Assembly (NCBI GenBank): GCA_047967505.1 | Contig: CM106538.1 | Origin: Dipteris shenzhenensis | Lineage: Eukaryota > Polypodiophyta > Polypodiopsida > Gleicheniales | Length of the DNA stretch: 64,000 nt | Strand: one strand, 5' to 3' | In this document: positions 54,870 through 64,000 of the stretch, piece by piece | How positions within the stretch are numbered: the first letter of the stretch is position 1 | Layout of the letters: each line of letters starts with the position of its first letter | Made by a program: the position numbers and the translations under genes | Notes under the pieces: generated by a model | Told to the model about the DNA's origin: nothing | Seen by the model: only the letters and a program-made list of their open reading frames with translations | The model's database searches: none

Positions 54870-55535
54870 AGGCTACAAGATGATCCTGCTCTCCCACTAA
54901 GCAAGATCGAACAAGGCTGTCAAAAAGATGTATGCACATACTTGGGCAAGATGAAAAGATTAATAGCCAAACGTGACCCACACCCCGATGCAAAGTACCT
55001 CATGGCCTGATTCATTGCAGGACTAAGAAAGAAAATCTAAAAAGATATGAAAAAGATTAGCAGCTACGAAATGTTCAGTGCTGCTCATGTGGCAGCCATT
55101 GACATCGAGGATGGCATGACCAACTCTGACAATGGTAGTAATAATGGCAGATCCAGCGCACGAGATAAGCGCTCTAAAAAGGGCAAATCCAAGTCCATTG
55201 TTGAAACATCGAATGAAGATCGCCTAGAGGCCATGACCCTGAAGCTGACAAAAACTTCACTTGTCTCAGCTGCCAACTCATACATATATCCATGGTGAGA
55301 AAATGTCTGGTGTCCACACTGCATGGCCAATCATACAACAAATGCATGCCCGGTCCTAAGAGCCACGATCACTGCACAAGCAAATCCACTGCCAAGGTTG
55401 TGGTGCCATACCTGTGTCATCGATGGCCATGATGGAAATAGTTGCATCTTTAACATGCACAACCACCTACCTCGACCTCAACAATACCAAGCAGCACCCA
55501 TGAACACAATATTCAGAAATTTTGGACTTGTCTAA
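54870..55535 (+). pseudogene. Ty3/gypsy Gag remnant with two zinc knuckles
   Basis: The frame reads 'CTYLGKMKRLIAKRDPHPDA', FIAGLRKKI, 'FSAAHVAAIDIEDGMTNSDN' and a Ser/Lys-rich linker. Two Cys-His motifs follow: CPHCMANHTTNAC (one residue shorter than C-X2-C-X4-H-X4-C) and CHTCVIDGHDGNSC (canonical). Internal stops are TGA near 55008 and TAA near 55036. It ends after FRNFGLV; no pol follows. Confidence 0.55.
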
Positions 55536-55539
55536 ACTC

Positions 55540-56170
55540 CAATTCTAGAACTGGACTAAATACAAGTCTAATATCATACTCCCATGGTTTTTTCCCCATA
55601 TATTTCAAAACAATTATTGCAATGTCTTCATGTATATAGTAATTTTGATCTTAGACACATGATAAGATCTCTCTTTGAGATTCAAGGTATTGATATTGAC
55701 CATTAAAATATTAACACAAAAAATTGAGCCAAAACTTTACACAACCACTTGCATAAATTAATTTTGACCCTTAGACACATGAAAATTAAGATATTAAACT
55801 AAAATAATTAACCTAAAATAATTAACCTAAAATATTTTCCATTGAAATATTACAATAAAATACTCGATTTTTTCTTTTTTCTTAAAAAAAAAACTAAAAT
55901 ATCTAAGCTAAACTATTCACCATTGAAATATTAAAATAAAATTACATTGCCACCATTTGGTCACTACGAGAATAAATTATTCAAAAATATATTGAAAAAC
56001 ACCCAAAAGAAAATTTAAACATGGACATCTTATTGGTCTTGGTATTCATTATTAAAGTGTTAAACAAATTATAAAAAATATTCATAAACATCATTAAAAT
56101 AAATTGTTAAATAAATATTCATACACATAGTTGAGAAAGCAAAAAAAATTCTTTATTTCAAAATAGGATT
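55540..56170. other. AT-rich spacer
   Basis: No gene; short repeats such as CTAAAATAATTAACCTAAAA at 55800 and ATTGAAATATTAAAATAAAA occur. Confidence 0.35.
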
Positions 56171-56173
56171 TAC

Positions 56174-56882
56174 ATGTAGGAAAGACACTCTAATTCACAT
56201 TCTTTCCTTAGATGTTCAACTTCTTCTTTTGATTCTGCGGCACTATAGCCTACATCCAACAAGGCATCATATATTTTGTCAAAATTCACTTCTTGAGATT
56301 GTGTAGTCATGACTTGGGTAGCTATCTCAAGAGGTTCACTACCAAGATCTTGACTAATAGGCTGCTCTAGACTAGTTTGGTGCTTTCAAGTATAGGCTCT
56401 AGCTGCTCTAGACCATTTTGGGAGCTTTCAAGTATGGGACCATCACTTCTTGGTAGTACATCATAGCATGGATGAAGCTGCGAGGTGTCAGCTGCAATCT
56501 CCTCACTACTTGGTAGTACATCTACTTTTCTTGCTACTAGTACATCCTTTAGTAGTACACTTCCCTCGCCCTTCAAAATAATTTCTTTTTTAGGTTTCAT
56601 GCTCTGCATTTGGACCTCTATTTTCCCTTTCCCTTCCATTGCAACAATTTGTTTCTCTTCCTTCTTGTTGATGCCTTCTTTTATGACCAATGGAACCTCA
56701 ATGCTCCTTTGCAATCTCTCATCCATTCTCTTCTTTATGCGTAGTTCTGGGTTTGAGTTCTCTAATGTAGAGCTATTTGTTTCAGATTCCCTAGATATCG
56801 AGCTACCATTCTCAGTAGTAGACTCTACATTTTCTACCACTTTCTCACTTGAGTCATGCTGCAACTTTTCGCTCGATTCCAC
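56174..56882 (-). pseudogene. Unidentified acidic protein ORF, frameshifted near its end
   Basis: On the minus strand, frame SSEKLQHDSSEKVVENVEST... (171 codons, opening at a GTG) is rich in Glu, Ser and Lys, with RIKKRMDERLQRSIEVPLVI in the middle. Near 56380 a one-base loss within a short duplication (PILESSQNGLEQL / PILEST..) ends this frame. The adjacent frame continues DLGSEPLEIATQVMTTQSQE and 'FDKIYDALLDVGYSAAESKE', ending LECLSYM at 56174. I recognise no family. Upstream, 56900-57391 reads Pro/Ser-rich in several frames and could be a first exon. Confidence 0.35.
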
Positions 56883-57094
56883 ATCTGAGCTCCCTTCCTC
56901 TAGACAAAGTCCACGAGAATGGAAGGGGAGCCAATGAAGGGAGCAGGGGATCTAATTGATGAGAAAAAAAGCAAAGCTACCTTGAAGATGGGGAGGCTAT
57001 GGCGAAGAGAAGGGTAGGAGGAGACCGAAATGGAAAGGGTGCCAAAGGGGGAGGTCCAAATGCGAGAGTGGAAGGGAAGACAAGGGGAAGTTAA

Positions 57095-57300
57095 AAGGGA
57101 AGGGGGGGCGGGGGGGCAGGGGACCGACAACAGAGCCGATGGGAAAAATGAAGGCGACCCAATTGGGCAGGAACAGGAGGAAGAGTAGGAGGAGGAGGAG
57201 GAGGAGGAGGAAGAGGAGGAGGAAATGTGAAGTAATAGATTTGTGGAAGCTCCATGTGGCTTTGGAGGAATAGGAGGAGGAGGAGCGGCCATAGTTGATT
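57095..57300. repeat. GGA/AGG-rich tract
   Basis: A purine-rich plus strand with GAGGAGGAGGAGG runs, complementary to poly-Ser/Pro codons on the minus strand. Confidence 0.85.
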
Positions 57301-57429
57301 TGGATGAAAAAGCTTTGAATGAAGAAGAGTGCTCTGGCTGGGTCGGCGGAGTCCACCACTCTTTTTCATTGCTTGCGATTTCGATGTTCAAGAGCTAGGA
57401 GGTTCAGTTGGGACAAAGAGAGCTAGGTG

Positions 57430-57545
57430 CCTTCAAAATATTTAGTGTAAAAGAGAGGGAAAGATGGGCGGGAAGAGTTTTTTGGCCCCTTCAAAAAATT
57501 TAGTGTAAAAGAGAGGGAAAGAGTGGCTGGAAGAATTTTTTTGAA
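57430..57545. repeat. Tandem direct repeat, two ~58-bp units
   Basis: CCTTCAAAATATTTAGTGTA and CCTTCAAAAAATTTAGTGTA each precede AAGAGAGGGAAAGA and GGAAGA.TTTTTT. A TATA-like GGTATATAAAGAG follows at 57550 on the plus strand. Confidence 0.85.
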
Positions 57546-57839
57546 AAGACTAGGGGTATATAAAGAGAGAGTGTCAGTCATTTCACAAGTACTAGCTAGT
57601 GGAAAGGCTTCTAACTTCTAGCGAGATTCTCAAAAAAAGTCCAAAATAAAAATGAAGATAATATGAAACATATTGCGTACACCATATCTCCTCTTTTTTT
57701 AAAACATGTGGCTCATTTAGAGAAAGGATACAAAATTAAGCCAAATGATCAATTCACATATGGCGTATGCCACATCTCCTTTTATTTATGATGATCTAGC
57801 TCATCTAGAGAAAGAATATAAGATTAAGCAAAAGAAATA

Positions 57840-58700
57840 ATTAAATATAATACATTTAAATTAATTAGAGTAATCTAATAAATCTATTTAGATTAGTTAT
57901 ATTAATTTGCTTAATTGATTAAATTGATTAAATTAATTAAAATATAATTTATTTAGTTAAAATATAATATTCATAAATTAGTAAGATTAATTAGATGAAT
58001 TATTTTGATTTGTTAATCAGTTAGATTAGTTAATAAGTTCAATTAGACATTATTTTGATTAATCTATTTAATTAAAACCCAATTATGCAAATTTAATTAA
58101 TTAACTAGTTAATTAGATTCATAGATTAGGAAATTAATTAGATGAATTATTTTGACTTGTTGATCAGTTAGATTAGTTAATAAGTTCAATTAGACATTAT
58201 TATGATTAATGTATTTAATGAAAAGCTAATTATGCAAATTTAATTTAATTAGGTTTAATTAATTAGTCAATTAGATTAATTATACTATGCTAGGTTAACT
58301 ATTTAATTATATTAATTAAACTAATTCAATTAATTGATTAATTATTTGAATTTCATTAACTAGGCGGATTAGTTTGATTTAGCTTGATTTGTTTATGTTA
58401 CTAATTAATTAAGATTAATTAGAATTCTATTAATTAGATTAGTTTGATTTAGTTAAATTAATTTGATAAATTAACTATACTAGTTGGAGTAATTAATTAA
58501 TTAAATTAATCACATGAATATAAGTAGTTGATAATTAGATTCATTAAATAGATCAAGTTATCTATTTAATTATATTAATTACTCTAATTAGATTAATCAA
58601 CTATATTTATTAGATCAATTAATTAATTAATTAGTTTAATTAGATTAGTTAAGCAATAAACTAATTAATTAGATTTATTACTCTAATTAGATTAATTAAG
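57840..58700. repeat. Long AT-rich degenerate repeat (ATTAATTAGATTA words)
   Basis: About 860 bp consist almost wholly of TTAATTA, ATTAGATT and AATTAATT words with very few G or C. A segment of about 95 bp (TTAGATGAATTATTTTGA...AGTTCAATTAGACATTATT) is repeated at about 57990 and 58137. Confidence 0.9.
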
Positions 58701-58705
58701 CAAGC

Positions 58706-58900
58706 TTCCTTAGAAGGTGTGGCTTGAGCCACACCTTTATTTAAATAGTTCTAATTCCAAGAAAAGAAATTAAAATCTTTTCATATTAAATTGAAAACAA
58801 TCTAACATATGGCGATACGCCATATGTTGTTTTAGAGAACGCTTCCTTTGAAGGTGTGGCTTAAGCTATACCTTCATCTAAATATTTCTAAATTTGAGAA
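58706..58900. repeat. Direct repeat pair around perfect palindromes
   Basis: GCTTCCTTAGAAGGTGTGGC (58706) and GCTTCCTTTGAAGGTGTGGC (about 58841) are direct copies. The first contains the palindrome GGTGTGGCTTGAGCCACACC. Between them lies ACATATGGCGATACGCCATATGT (about 58804), an inverted repeat with a short centre. Related ACATATGGCGTATGCCACAT occurs at about 57756. Confidence 0.75.
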
Positions 58901-59303
58901 AAAAGTTCAAATTAATTGTAAAATTTGAGGGTTTTTAAGAAAACGTTTCTACTTTGATTTTCTAATAAAATTCTTTCCAAGAAGCATAATTCACTTTTGA
59001 AGTATATTTTCAATTTTATATCTCAAAAAGTGGGTTTCTAAATATTTTTTCTTTTTTTTCAAATTATTAGAAAAAATGAGTTTTTAAAATTAAAAAAGAC
59101 AGATTTGAACTTTTATGCATTTTTTCCTAATAAAATATAATTTCACATTTAGATTTTTTTTTTCAATTTGATAGCTCAAAATGGGGGTTTTCTAAAAGAA
59201 TTCTTGACAGGTTGATTTTTTTTTCAATTTAATTTAAAAAAGATAGGGTTTAAGAAAATTTATTATACATTTTAATATTTTTTCTATTTTTATACCATTA
59301 AAT

Positions 59304-59325
59304 TAGGGTTTAGGGTTTAGGGTTT
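59304..59325. repeat. Short interstitial telomeric repeat (TTTAGGG)n
   Basis: Three consecutive AGGGTTT-type units, the plant telomere sequence. A shorter similar run is near 60190. Confidence 0.85.
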
Positions 59326-59340
59326 CAATAAAAAAACAAG

Positions 59341-59615
59341 GAAATATGTGTGTCCAACCATGCAAATGATGTTCCAAGGGTATGATACGTTGCAAGAACT
59401 TACATTAAGGCCTATGCAAAGTATCATGCCCATCCAAAACACAAGAAGCATGTTTTATGCTTTTAATACTCATGCATGATGCATGGTTTTACGTAAGTGA
59501 ATAAGAAAATATGCATGTCTAACTCTACAAATGATATTCCAGGTGTCTGATACTTTGCACAGGCCTTAATCTTACTAAAGCTAGGCTTATGCAAAGCATC
59601 ATGTCCATCAAAGAT
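59341..59615. repeat. Direct duplication, two ~110-bp units
   Basis: Units at about 59341 and 59505 share GAAATATGTGTGTC/GAAAATATGCATGTC, CAAATGAT.TTCCA, TGATAC.TTGCA, CTTATGCAAAG.ATCATG and CCATC. Function unknown. Confidence 0.75.
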
Positions 59616-59717
59616 ACATACATAGTAGGTTAGAAATGCACCCTTGCATGATATCATCATGGGAATAAATACGAGTACCAGGACCTGTCTATAACGAGTT
59701 AGAGACGTGCTCCATTG

Positions 59718-59719
<2 letters not shown>

Positions 59720-59790
<71 letters not shown>

Positions 59791-59797
59791 CTCTCTG

Positions 59798-59833
<36 letters not shown>

Positions 59834-60115
59834 ATGTCAAGCCACATTTACTAACTTCCCTTACACACACACACACACACACACACACGTGTGCACGCAT
59901 GCACATGTACACACTCGCGTGCGCGCACACACACACACACACATATTTATATATAATTTTTAAATATATGTATTATATATATATATATATATATAAGTTT
60001 TCTATATGTATAATATATATATATATAATTTTTATATATGTATTATTTTTAAATATGATATAAATAAATAAATAAATATATAATACATATGTATATATCT
60101 ATTTAATATTTGTAA
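59720..60115. repeat. Compound microsatellite (CT)n-(CA)n-(TA)n
   Basis: CT runs (about 59720-59830), CA runs (about 59863-59941) and TA runs (about 59943-60115) follow one another. The frame of about 118 codons across them is an artefact. Confidence 0.95.
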
Positions 60116-60289
60116 TAGTACATAATAGATTATATAATCCCGTCTCTCTTTCTCTCTCTAACTAAATATATTATTTTAGTCTTGAGAGTTTAGGGTTAGG
60201 GTTTAGATCTTAAACACTTTAGATATTTTAGAAAAAATTATATTATATTATTTATTTTTATTACTAAATTAAATTATCTTTGTTTCCAA

Positions 60290-60774
60290 TGTAGGATTTC
60301 TCTCTTGAAGAGGGTTTAGATGTGGTATTGTATAGAAAAAATGAAGTGGTTGCCTTTGGGCAAATATAGAGTCTTGATCCCATGAGCTTGTGTCACTTTC
60401 AATGTTGTGGTGAGAAAAGGTGTGTGATAATAATTACTACGGTGATTCGCCTCGAAGTGGATTTGAAGTATCTGCAAGGAGATTTTGAAACACTCGGTGA
60501 TTTACTAGAATGTCAAATTATTGATGACATACAAGCACAACGAATGCTTTGGGATCGGGATGAGATCATCTCAAAGTCTCTTCTTCATAATCATGATATT
60601 ACATTTCAAACCTTTCTTGAGGGAGAAAAGGTTAATATTTTGTCTTGGTCAGGAGAAGTACTAGGAGTTGGCACATTTATGGGCTATGCACATAATATAC
60701 TTTGCATGATCAAGATTATTAAGTTGACAAGTGAAGGAATTATTCAAAGTGCAATGGATTATGGTGATTCATAG
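60290..60774 (+). pseudogene. ORF resembling a CACTA-transposon-associated domain (DUF8039-like)
   Basis: A splice-acceptor-like TTTGTTTCCAATGTAG precedes SLEEGLDVVLYRKNEVVAFG, a TAG, then from an ATG at 60382 MSLCHFQCCGEKRCVIIITT, 'LQGDFETLGDLLECQI' and GYAHNILCMIKIIKLTSEGI to a stop at 60772. The pattern 'VVA.G.I.S.DP..L.....G...C.V.V..V......L....GD.ETLGD..' resembles a domain that I recall near En/Spm (CACTA) transposase ORFs in plants. No transposase or CACTA ends were found. Confidence 0.35.
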
Positions 60775-60942
60775 TTATAGGTGCAGAATACTATCACTTG
60801 GGGCATTAGGGGAGAATTGGGGTCTCCAAAGGGCCCCCAATTAGTGTTTCCTAATTTCAAGGGATGTGTGAGGTATTTGAGGTATACCAATGGGAGTGCT
60901 CCTTTTTGTGGGGCAATGCCATGTTGAGGTGGAGGGTGGGCA

Positions 60943-61251
60943 TGTTGAGATATCGAGCTCCACTTGTGATATGCTAGGGTGACCGCTATGCATTTATGTC
61001 ACCGACTTGTTAGCTGCAGATGCAGTTGGTACACTACCCATGAATAATAGCTAAATGATAGCTATCTTTATGTACTCTAGTTAGTGGCTGAGTTAGTATG
61101 CCACCTAGGTTAGCTAAGTTTGGTTTGAGACCCACATATAGGGTTCATCTATTCTTTTTGTACTTAGAGAGAGGTCTTTTTGCTTTCACAACTAAGAATA
61201 TGTGAGAAAGCTGCAAGTGAGACTCGTTACTTCTCTCCCACTCTCTTCACA
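60943..61251 (+). repeat. 5' LTR with a ~45-bp internal deletion
   Basis: It matches the family LTR but lacks the segment from AAGAGGAAAACTG to CCCCCATTG near 61197, making it 309 bp. It ends CTCTTCACA beside the PBS. Confidence 0.9.
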
Positions 61252-61263
61252 TGGTATCAGAGC
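61252..61263 (+). promoter_or_regulatory. Primer-binding site
   Basis: TGGTATCAGAGC, the consensus initiator-Met primer site, abuts the LTR. Confidence 0.9.
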
Positions 61264-61794
61264 TCGATTCATGGTAAGGAGCTCAAGGAAGCAAACCAAG
61301 TTTACGGTGTCTTGGTAAGAGGATTAGTGTTGCTTTCCTTTTTCGAGTTCGGGAGCAAATCTCTGTAGGTAGCACATCTAGAAAGTGCAAGAGTGCACTG
61401 TCTCATATTGGGATGCCCTTCGTGGAGCGGTGAGAGGGCAGTATAGGCTATCGAAAATGGCAAAGCCCTTGGTGACATTATTTTTTTGATTCGAGGCCAT
61501 TTCCGCATTTTGGTGGTGGAAGTTTTTCGTAGGCACTCAAAAAGGTGCCCTGTTTTTGTTGTGCTACCACTGTTCTGTAGGTCGGTGAAAAGTTGCCATA
61601 GAAATTACATCATATGCCTATACATAGAGATATTGGGAGTGACAAAATCATTTTTGATTGCCTGTTGATGCAAAATCGTCACTAGAAAGTGACTGTGTGG
61701 TCAAATACCACTTTCGTCAGTTTTGCAAATTTGCCCTTGTGAGGCAGAAATTGTGTTTTTTGTAGTGACAGAATATTTTTGCAGTGTTCTGTAA

Positions 61795-62697
61795 TGGCGT
61801 CTGATGCTCTTTCACAGATAGTCACTGAAAAGCTTGACAAGAACAACTGCCCAGCATGGAAGTTTAGAATGATGAATTTCCTTAAAGGAAAAGGCTATTG
61901 GGAGTTCATTACTAGAGCTGAACAAGGACCATTTAATATCAACAGGAGTTGCAGAGGCATTTAAAGGCTGGCATGAGAGAGCCAGGAAAGTTATGTACTG
62001 GCTATCTATCAGTATTTCAGATTCTATGATTGTGCATATTTAGGATGCAAGCACGTCGAAGGAGGCATGTGATACTTTGACAAAAATGTATAGCACAAAT
62101 ATGCAAGCCAAGAAAATGCAGCTCAAGCAGGAGTTGCATAATGTGTGGAGAGAAAATATGAGCATCATTGACTACCACATGAAGGTGAAGAAGATTGCAA
62201 ATGCACTTGCTTCCATTGGGTCGCTAGTGGAAGATGATGATTTAGTTTCTGTGACCTTGAATGGTCTAGGAAAAGACTATGGATAGTTCCATGAGAATTT
62301 TCCTGATTTGGGGGAGTTGATTGCTCTTCTAATTTCTAAAGAGCAGAGAAATGGTGGTGCATCTTCTTCAGGAGGAACTTTAAAAGAAGCTGTCTTCTAC
62401 TCAAATGCTGGAAGAGGTAGAGGCAGAGGTAGAGCAAGCCAATCTGCAAGTCATGGCAGAAATCAGAATATGTAACAAATTCAAGAAAACCATTCCTATG
62501 GAGGACTTGGTAACCTTAGAGGTAGGGGGAGCCAAAGAGATTGTGGTGGATGGCAGAGAGGCCAAAATGCAAACAGCAATGTTGAATGCTACTACTGTGG
62601 TAAAATGGATCATATGGCTAAAGACTGCTACAAAAAGCAGAATGACATCATGAATGAAAAATTACAGCAAGGCAATTATGCATCCTCTAGTAGATAG
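61795..62697 (+). pseudogene. copia Gag of the truncated copy
   Basis: MASDALSQIVTEKLDKNNCP is followed by the same UBN2-type blocks as at 20031. A short segment after WEFI is altered. TAGs at 62044 and 62284 and a frameshift near 62400 break it. The knuckle CYYCGKMDHMAKDC has D in place of G at the position before His. The frame ends with TAG at 62695, the same position as in the full copy. Confidence 0.8.
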
Positions 62698-63455
62698 GGT
62701 GATGACAAAAATGAGCATTTGTTTATGGTGTAGCACATGACCAATTTTGTAACAAGTGCAGAAGAAAGCAATGATGTGTGGTATGTTGACTAAGGTGCGT
62801 CAAACCACATGATAGGTCATGCAGAATGGATGCAGGATGCAAGGAAAATGGAAAGACCAAGATTTGTGGAGACTGGTGATGATACTACACATCCTATTGT
62901 GCAGATTGGTAAAATTCATTTGTTTATGCAGGATGGGAAAAATAAATACCTATTTGATGTATTTCATGTCCCGAATATCACCAAGAACCTGGTTTCTATT
63001 GGTCAAATGGTTGAGCAGGGCTTGTAGGTCAGATTTAATACTCATGGATGCTTTGTTGAGGATATGAAAAATAAAGGTCGCTTGATAGCAAAAGGGAAGA
63101 AGAAGGGCAGGATGTTTACATTGGATGCGGACATGCCTGAATTGAGTGCAGCAATGTTTGCACATGGGACCGGTGTAGTTGCAAATATTGATATCTGGCA
63201 TAAACGCATTGGTCATGTTAATGTATGACGACTTAAATTAATGCAGGCCTAAAATATTGTTGCAAGATTGCCTAAGTTCAAGGTTGTAGAAATGCATAAG
63301 GTATGTGAAGCCTACCAATTTGGAAAACAGGCAAGGCAACCATTTCCTAGACATGTTCAAGAGAGTAAGAGGCCATTGGAATTAATCCACTCTGATGTGT
63401 GGACTACTAAAGCTGCATCTATAGGAGGCTGTCATTATTTTGTCACTTTTATTAA
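62698..63455 (+). pseudogene. copia protease and start of integrase
   Basis: The protease active site reads WYVD.GASNHM: the Ser codon TCA of the D-S-G triad has become TAA. 'HPIVQIGKIHLFMQDGKNKY' and FHVPNITKNLVSIGQMVEQG follow. The integrase part has 'CEAYQFGKQARQPFPRHVQE' (one zinc-binding Cys changed to Tyr) and LIHSDVWTTKAAS. TAG at 62731 and 63025, TGA at 63226 and TAA at 63250 further disrupt it. Confidence 0.8.
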
Positions 63456-63660
63456 GGTCCAATTAAGGTGAAATTTGAAGTTGTAATTTGAATCTCGTGT
63501 TTGTCATGGCATTTTTGTACGTGAAAATAGAAAAATGTAGGCTTTGGTAGCATGAATCTTATCAGAGTTATAGATTGTGAGCTATGGATTTTAGAATACA
63601 ATGTACCCATCATGTTGTTTTGACTTACAAATCTGAATTTCAGTTTCTAGGCCCATTGAA
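63456..63660. other. Sequence beyond the copia truncation
   Basis: No gene recognised; this is unrelated sequence from the truncation point onward. Confidence 0.3.
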
Positions 63661-63675
63661 CATTTTGTTTACAAA

Positions 63676-63780
63676 ATTGAATTTAGCACATAGCAATTTG
63701 AATTTCACACACAACACGTTGCATTCAACACATAGCACCTTGCATTTTGCACATAGTACTTTGCATTTAGCACTTAACCA
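63676..63780. repeat. 21-bp tandem minisatellite
   Basis: About five units of the type CACATAGCACCTTGCATTTT follow at 21-bp spacing. In one frame they give seven-residue repeats (LHSTHST, LHFAHST). The remaining sequence to 64000 shows nothing recognisable. Confidence 0.85.
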
Positions 63781-64000
63781 CACATTTGTATGGGGGGAGA
63801 GTAGTCACTTTTTCTCTCCAAAATTTATAAGGCCAAGGAACATGCCATTCCTTGGATCAAAGTCCATTGAAGAAGGCACAAATGACAAATTTGATAGAGG
63901 TGCAAAATAAAATTGATGACAATATACAAAGATTGTAATTCAAAAAAAGTAATATAAACTTTAAATTTTAGCATTAAGATAACTTGTTATTGTATTATAT

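Larger units (their letters stand above)
60943..63455 (+). mobile_element. 3'-truncated copia copy, same family as 19188-24700
   Basis: It has a 5' LTR, PBS, leader, Gag, protease and the start of integrase, collinear with the full copy. It ends abruptly in integrase after YFVTFI at about 63452, where unrelated sequence starts. Its stops are mostly at different places from those of the full copy. Confidence 0.9.

Noticed and set aside
59304-59325. Telomere
   Set aside because: Only about three TTTAGGG units surrounded by ordinary sequence; this is an interstitial motif.
59707-60063. 118-codon frame ending in Tyr/Ile repeats
   Set aside because: It spans CT, CA and TA dinucleotide runs and has no protein character.
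1-64000. tRNA, rRNA or other structural RNA genes
   Set aside because: I saw no convincing A/B-box plus cloverleaf or rRNA-like sequence; the tRNA-like words are retrotransposon primer-binding sites.

Overview
The window looks like gene-poor nuclear DNA of a land plant with a large, repeat-filled genome. The evidence is one long intronless PPR-DYW gene (the plant organelle RNA-editing type), many Ty1/copia and Ty3/gypsy LTR retrotransposons primed with the plant initiator-Met tRNA motif (TGGTATCAGAGC-like), LINE remnants, TTTAGGG-type telomeric motifs and long simple repeats. A fern or other large-genome non-flowering plant is my best guess from the PPR style and repeat load. That is inference; no species is identified.

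Layout. 1-1.4 kb: end of a minus-strand copia element (gag, PBS). 2.6-3.3 kb: duplicated gypsy protease remnant. 3.3-9.6 kb: decayed minus-strand copia element with LTR remnants at both ends. 9.7-13.1 kb: two gypsy gag/protease remnants, one with duplicated zinc-knuckle modules. 13.9-16.7 kb: complete non-autonomous LTR element with a perfect 5-bp target duplication. 17.2-25.0 kb: gypsy element split by a full copia element (19188-24700, target duplication CATAT). 25.3-27.4 kb: chimeric LTR/copia remnant of the same copia family. 27.5-28.5 kb: unassigned coding-like sequence. 28.5-32.9 kb: minus-strand copia element lacking its 3' part. 33.1-37.1 kb: LINE remnants, microsatellite and tandem repeats. 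37.07-37.55 kb: inverted-repeat MITE. 38.1-40.8 kb: the intact PPR-DYW gene, preceded by an in-frame minisatellite. 41-44 kb: unassigned ORF, diverged direct repeats and minisatellites. 44.1-51.0 kb: minus-strand gypsy element with gag and pol remnants followed by a very long extra reading frame (ORF3). 51.0-51.9 kb: deleted copia 5' end. 52.2-53.0 kb: array of 14-bp palindromes, then a GATGTGGC-rich tract. 53.6-55.5 kb: copia RNase H and LTR, then a gypsy gag. 56.2-57.4 kb: possible host ORF. 57.8-60.1 kb: AT-rich and microsatellite DNA. 60.3-60.8 kb: ORF resembling a CACTA-associated domain. 60.9-63.5 kb: another truncated copy of the copia family.

Only the PPR gene appears intact; it is expected to bind and edit an organellar transcript. 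Nearly everything else is retroelement sequence broken by frameshifts and stops. Where related copies can be compared, most copy-specific stops are TAG where the sister copy has CAG, the pattern expected from deamination of methylated CHG cytosines. The best candidates for something undescribed are ORF3 downstream of the gypsy integrase, the shared TAG between gag and protease in the copia family, and the palindrome array.
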